DNA of 9,481 nucleotides from an uncultured Robiginitomaculum sp. (GTDB lineage: Bacteria > Pseudomonadota > Alphaproteobacteria > Caulobacterales > Maricaulaceae), in the NCBI GenBank assembly GCA_938003555.1, contig CALKXN010000031.1:1-9481 (forward strand), written 5' to 3'. The notes below the pieces were generated by a model that searched no databases, was not told the DNA's origin, and worked only from the letters and a program-made list of their open reading frames with translations. Positions 7,507 through 9,481 of this stretch are shown here, one piece after another. Position numbers and translations under genes: made by a program. The first letter of the stretch is position 1, and the number at the start of each line of letters is the position of its first letter.

Positions 7507-8270
7507 TAAAGCGAACCGCCTTTGGCGAGTTTACGTGACAAGATAGCGGAGAGCTCATCCGTGTAACCCTCAAGACGCCCGGCGTAGCGGTTTACGTCAC
7601 CTGTAAATTTATTGTAGAATATTACGGCAGGGATAGCGGCGATAAGGCCCAAAGCTGTCGCGAATAAAGCCTCAGCAATGCCGGGCAAAATCACGATCAA
7701 GTCTGTGCTGCCTGCGGTGTAAATTGCGCGAAATGTTGTCATAATTCCCCAAACCGTACCCAGAAGCCCGATAAAGGGCGAGGCCGAGCCAATCGTGGCC
7801 AATATGCCCAAGCCGCTTTCGGCTTTGGTCAACTCGCGGTTCACGACCAAATTCATCACGCGATCAAGGCGTCCGCGCGTCCCTTGGAGGTCATTATCAA
7901 CGCGTCCGCTCTGTCCGCGGCTTTCTTTCCATTCACGCATAGCAGCGGCAAAGACACGGCCCATTGGATCGCGCGTTTCGCCGGATAGGCCTGCGTCTAA
8001 TTCCTCAAGCGTGCGCCCGCTCCAAAATGTTTCTTCGAAATCTGCGGCGCGTTTTTTGAGCATACGAAAGGCGATGAATTTGTCGACAATGATAATCCAA
8101 GACCAAAGAGACGCCAGCACAAGCGAGATCATCACCAATTTGACGACAATATCCGCCTTCATAAACAATCCAGGAATTGAGAACTCAGTGGCAACAGGCT
8201 TGAGCGCACTTGTCTCAACCTGCATTATCGGCAAAATCACATCCCACATTAGCAAGGCTACATCGCTCAT
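7506..8270 (-). CDS. tolQ: Tol-Pal system protein TolQ, proton channel subunit
   Basis: TolQ is the MotA/TolQ/ExbB-family channel protein of the inner membrane that, with TolR, converts proton flow into TolA motion. It has 254 aa from ATG 8270 (E. coli 230), about 20 residues longer at the N-terminus. Three TM helices are seen: about 40-62; 153-178 (ATIGSASPFIGLLGTVWGIM); and 192-218 (EALFATALGLIAAIPAVIFY). T159 and T205 match the channel threonines T145 and T178 of E. coli TolQ. A large cytoplasmic loop lies between TM1 and TM2. The start is set by AGGA seven nt before ATG 8270; the adjacent ATG at 8273 is only 4 nt away from it. The frame is open up to a TTG at 8360, but that has no ribosome-binding site. 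It is the first gene of the tight tolQRAB block. Confidence 0.97.
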   Translation of the reverse strand: MSDVALLMWDVILPIMQVETSALKPVATEFSIPGLFMKADIVVKLVMISLVLASLWSWIIIVDKFIAFRMLKKRAADFEETFWSGRTLEELDAGLSGETRDPMGRVFAAAMREWKESRGQSGRVDNDLQGTRGRLDRVMNLVVNRELTKAESGLGILATIGSASPFIGLLGTVWGIMTTFRAIYTAGSTDLIVILPGIAEALFATALGLIAAIPAVIFYNKFTGDVNRYAGRLEGYTDELSAILSRKLAKGGSL

Positions 8271-8420
8271 CATTATTTCCTGTATCACGGGCACAGCGCA
8301 GCTCTGCCGAATCAAACCTATGTATTCAATATGACGTTTTAAGCCCGACAGCGCGAGCAAAGCCAGTGAACATGCCGTAAGATAGGAGCGGTAAGAAAGA
8401 GTTAACTATGTGCCAAAATT

Positions 8421-8432
8421 CCGCGAAAGCGG
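8421..8432. repeat. Small hairpin CCGC-GAAA-GCGG
   Basis: A 4-bp perfect stem with a GNRA tetraloop on the plus strand; two G-U pairs could extend it. On the minus strand the stem is followed by AATTTT, so it could act as a weak terminator for the thioesterase gene upstream of tolQ. The T-run is short. Confidence 0.3.
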
Positions 8433-8482
8433 GCCCGTTATCCGCTTTTCACTGTCAGGAGAAATCCAAATTTTACCTAACC

Positions 8483-8503
8483 ACATTCATTTGACTTGAA
8501 TGT
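8483..8503. repeat. Inverted repeat ACATTCA-N7-TGAATGT after the thioesterase gene
   Basis: Perfect 7-bp arms around a 7-nt loop, starting 10 nt past the thioesterase stop. The stem is AT-rich and no T-run follows on the minus strand, so it is a weak terminator candidate. A -10-like TAAAAT lies 8 nt further on, so an operator for the tolQ operon is the alternative. Confidence 0.4.
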
Positions 8504-8513
8504 CATTGCAAAA

Positions 8514-8933
8514 CTAAATTGAAAATATATTCAAAATTTCTTCGGGAATCCTTACGGGTCTACCTGTTGTTTTATTCACCAAAACCCAAGTTGTTTTTGC
8601 AATCGCGTTTGGTTTTTTCGCTTGGGTTCTTCTCATTTCCACAAACCGATCGAAACGGGCTCCTCTATTGGATCCCAGCCACGTACGAATTTCCACTTTA
8701 TCGTCCACATAGAGTTGATCGTGATAATCGATCTCATGGCGTGAACACACCCAAATGTATTGGAGTTGCAAATTTTGCGGCGCCACAGCTTGCCAATGTT
8801 CCGTCGCGGCCTCTTGAACCCAATTTAGGTAGACGACATTATTCACATGGCCCAATTCATCAATTTCTGACGCGTGAACTGTTCTAAAAGTCACGCGCGC
8901 CTCAACATCAGGCTCCGTCATGTCACGTTTCAA
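8514..8933 (-). CDS. Hotdog-fold acyl-CoA thioesterase (4HBT/YbgC-FadM type)
   Basis: A small cytoplasmic hotdog-fold protein of 139 aa that probably hydrolyses an acyl-CoA or acyl-ACP thioester; the substrate cannot be read from the sequence. The helix signature EIDELGHVNNVVYLNWVQEA (23-42) holds the likely catalytic Asp25 and the HVNN turn of thioesterases related to FadM and plant acyl-ACP thioesterases. HEIDYHDQLYVDDKVEIRTW (66-85) is the central beta-strand region. It lacks the YEDTDxxGVVYHANY signature of true YbgC. Start: ATG 8960 has no ribosome-binding site, ATG 8921 is 18 nt from one, but TTG 8933 has AGGGAGGG six nt upstream, so TTG is preferred. It occupies the position where ybgC usually stands, before tolQ and on its strand, but 243 nt away, so it may be a functional stand-in. 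Confidence 0.9.
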   Translation of the reverse strand: MKRDMTEPDVEARVTFRTVHASEIDELGHVNNVVYLNWVQEAATEHWQAVAPQNLQLQYIWVCSRHEIDYHDQLYVDDKVEIRTWLGSNRGARFDRFVEMRRTQAKKPNAIAKTTWVLVNKTTGRPVRIPEEILNIFSI

Positions 8934-8939
8934 TTCATA

Positions 8940-8947
8940 CCCTCCCT
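8940..8947 (-). promoter_or_regulatory. Ribosome-binding site that sets a TTG start for the thioesterase
   Basis: AGGGAGGG on the minus strand, six nt before TTG 8933. The upstream in-frame ATG at 8960 would place this site inside the coding region, and it has only AT-rich sequence before it. Confidence 0.55.
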
Positions 8948-9027
8948 TTGGGAATTTCATATATTTATGACGCCCGCGCCATACAAACCTGAATTTTAAG
9001 CCCTAACCACAACGACATAGGAAAATC

Positions 9028-9056
9028 GGCCCTTCCCTTTGGGGGGATTGAGGGCC
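9028..9056. repeat. Strong interrupted hairpin in the divergent region
   Basis: GGCCCT (9028-9033) pairs with AGGGCC (9051-9056) and TCCC (9034-9037) with GGGA (9044-9047), leaving a 6-nt loop and a 3-nt bulge: ten base pairs, mostly G-C. No T-run follows on either strand, so it is not a typical intrinsic terminator. On the minus strand it would lie in the leader or promoter region of the thioesterase. Confidence 0.45.
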
Positions 9057-9136
9057 CAAGCTGTTGAGCTTACGAAGATCTCGTTTCCTTGGAGTTACCG
9101 CGCGCGGCGCAATTTATTTAACGCATCCGTAGACTA

Positions 9137-9165
9137 TTACAACTTTTAGCCTAAGTGTTTATAAA
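9137..9165 (+). promoter_or_regulatory. Possible promoter for the plus-strand ybgC-like gene
   Basis: TTACAA (9137-9142, 3/6 to the -35 consensus), a 17-nt spacer, then TATAAA (9160-9165, 5/6 to the -10 consensus). Transcription would start near 9172, about 37 nt before the ATG. The -10 is good and the -35 weak; identified by eye only. Confidence 0.35.
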
Positions 9166-9208
9166 ACGGACGTGTCATTGCGGGCACACCTCAGATAGGA
9201 CGAGAGCA

Positions 9209-9481
9209 ATGGATATAGAAAAATCAAAACACCTACCGGCTAATACGTCCACAATATTAGGGAGTTTTGAAGGACGGGTTCACCTATATCAGCTTCATAT
9301 TTTTTATGAGGATACTGACTTTAGCGGAGTTGTATACCATGCAAACTATTTAAGGTTCTTTGAGAGAGCCCGTTCTAGCTTTCTAAACTTACTCGGCATC
9401 AGACACGCCGATCTTTGGGAACAATACAAGCTGGCCTTTACAATAAGGTCTATAACTCTAGATTATCTCAAGTCTGCACAA
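9209..9481 (+). CDS. ybgC: YbgC-family (Tol-Pal-associated) acyl-CoA thioesterase, 3' end cut off
   Basis: The first 91 codons of a hotdog thioesterase that runs off the right edge. YbgC hydrolyses short-chain or other acyl-CoA thioesters in the cytoplasm and usually heads the tol operon. The signature YEDTDFSGVVYHANYLRFFE (33-52) has the catalytic Asp37 of the DTD motif and His44; ERARSSFLNLLGI follows at 52-64. The first 24 residues are an extension before the usual YbgC start. ATG 9209 has AGGA nine nt upstream (9196-9199). It is on the opposite strand from tolQ, so it cannot be part of that operon. By hand count it has about 39% G+C, and it uses ATA, AGG, AGA, TTA and CTA codons that are rare in the neighbouring genes, which suggests transfer or a different history. 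Family membership is clear; identity as the tol-linked orthologue is less sure. Confidence 0.85.
   Translation, partial: MDIEKSKHLPANTSTILGSFEGRVHLYQLHIFYEDTDFSGVVYHANYLRFFERARSSFLNLLGIRHADLWEQYKLAFTIRSITLDYLKSAQ

Larger units (their letters stand above)
8271..8513. other. Non-coding gap between the thioesterase gene and tolQ
   Basis: These 243 nt should hold the tolQ promoter, but no good -35/-10 pair was found by eye. A TAAAAT (-10-like, minus strand, 8470-8475) lacks a good -35. Two small structures are present: an inverted repeat at 8483-8503 and a CCGC-GAAA-GCGG hairpin at 8421-8432. A 15-codon minus-strand ORF (ATG at 8370) has no supporting signal. Confidence 0.5.
8934..9208. other. 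Divergent intergenic region between two hotdog thioesterase genes
   Basis: This 275-nt region must drive both divergent genes. It holds a strong hairpin (9028-9056), a short AAGCT-GTTG-AGCTT hairpin (9058-9071), the 10-bp palindrome CCGCGCGCGG (9098-9107), an AT-rich stretch (9111-9120) and a possible plus-strand promoter (9137-9165). No supported gene lies within it. Confidence 0.6.

Noticed and set aside
7795..8334. Plus-strand ORF of 179 aa opposite tolQ
   Set aside because: Mirror of the tolQ coding region with no domain signature, while TolQ itself is complete and well conserved.
8271..8360. N-terminal extension of TolQ to TTG 8360
   Set aside because: No ribosome-binding site before the TTG and no resemblance to TolQ N-termini; AGGA just before ATG 8270 explains the start.
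9098..9107. CCGCGCGCGG palindrome as a terminator stem
   Set aside because: A 10-bp self-complementary CG run leaves no room for a loop, and GCGC strings are common throughout this sequence.
1..9481. A defence island, prophage, biosynthetic cluster or other new system
   Set aside because: Every complete gene except the small thioesterase is a recognised housekeeping or Tol-Pal gene in conserved order; no integrase, transposase, toxin or unknown multi-gene block is present.

Overview
The window is a chromosomal cell-envelope locus from an alphaproteobacterium. The evidence is the gene order tolQ-tolR-tolA-tolB-pal-cpoB-tilS-ftsH on one strand, the class-typical SGGGDS PP-loop of TilS and the TonB-like TolA. 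Sampled G+C is about 50-55%, which would fit a moderate-GC marine lineage such as the Hyphomonadales/Maricaulales; that placement is a guess. No mobile element, CRISPR array, rRNA or tRNA gene was seen.

Layout, in the direction of transcription (minus strand, right to left): a small hotdog-fold acyl-CoA thioesterase (8933-8514); a 243-nt gap; tolQ (8270-7506), tolR (7506-7069), tolA (7065-6154) and tolB (6144-4837), packed with a 1-nt overlap and then gaps of 3 and 9 nt; a 116-nt gap carrying a good sigma70-like promoter; pal (4720-4124), cpoB/ybgF (4104-3283) and tilS (3279-2014), with gaps of 19 and 3 nt; a 128-nt gap with two inverted repeats; then ftsH (1885 to beyond the left edge, 628 codons visible). 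On the plus strand, divergent from the thioesterase, a second hotdog protein starts at 9209 and runs off the right edge. This one carries the true YbgC signature and is clearly AT-richer.

How the genes work together: TolQ and TolR form the proton-driven inner-membrane motor. TolA carries its energy across the periplasm to TolB and the outer-membrane lipoprotein Pal, which binds peptidoglycan; together they constrict the outer membrane at division. CpoB links this machine to peptidoglycan synthesis. TilS (tRNA-Ile lysidine synthetase) and FtsH (membrane AAA+ zinc protease) are housekeeping genes that commonly follow tol-pal in this class.

All complete genes are intact, with their key residues present. 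I found no undescribed system. The points most worth a second look are the pair of divergent thioesterases with YbgC displaced and compositionally different, a perfect 17-bp palindrome upstream of ftsH, a 15-bp tandem repeat inside tolA, and a same-frame TAG-GCG-TTG junction between cpoB and tilS.
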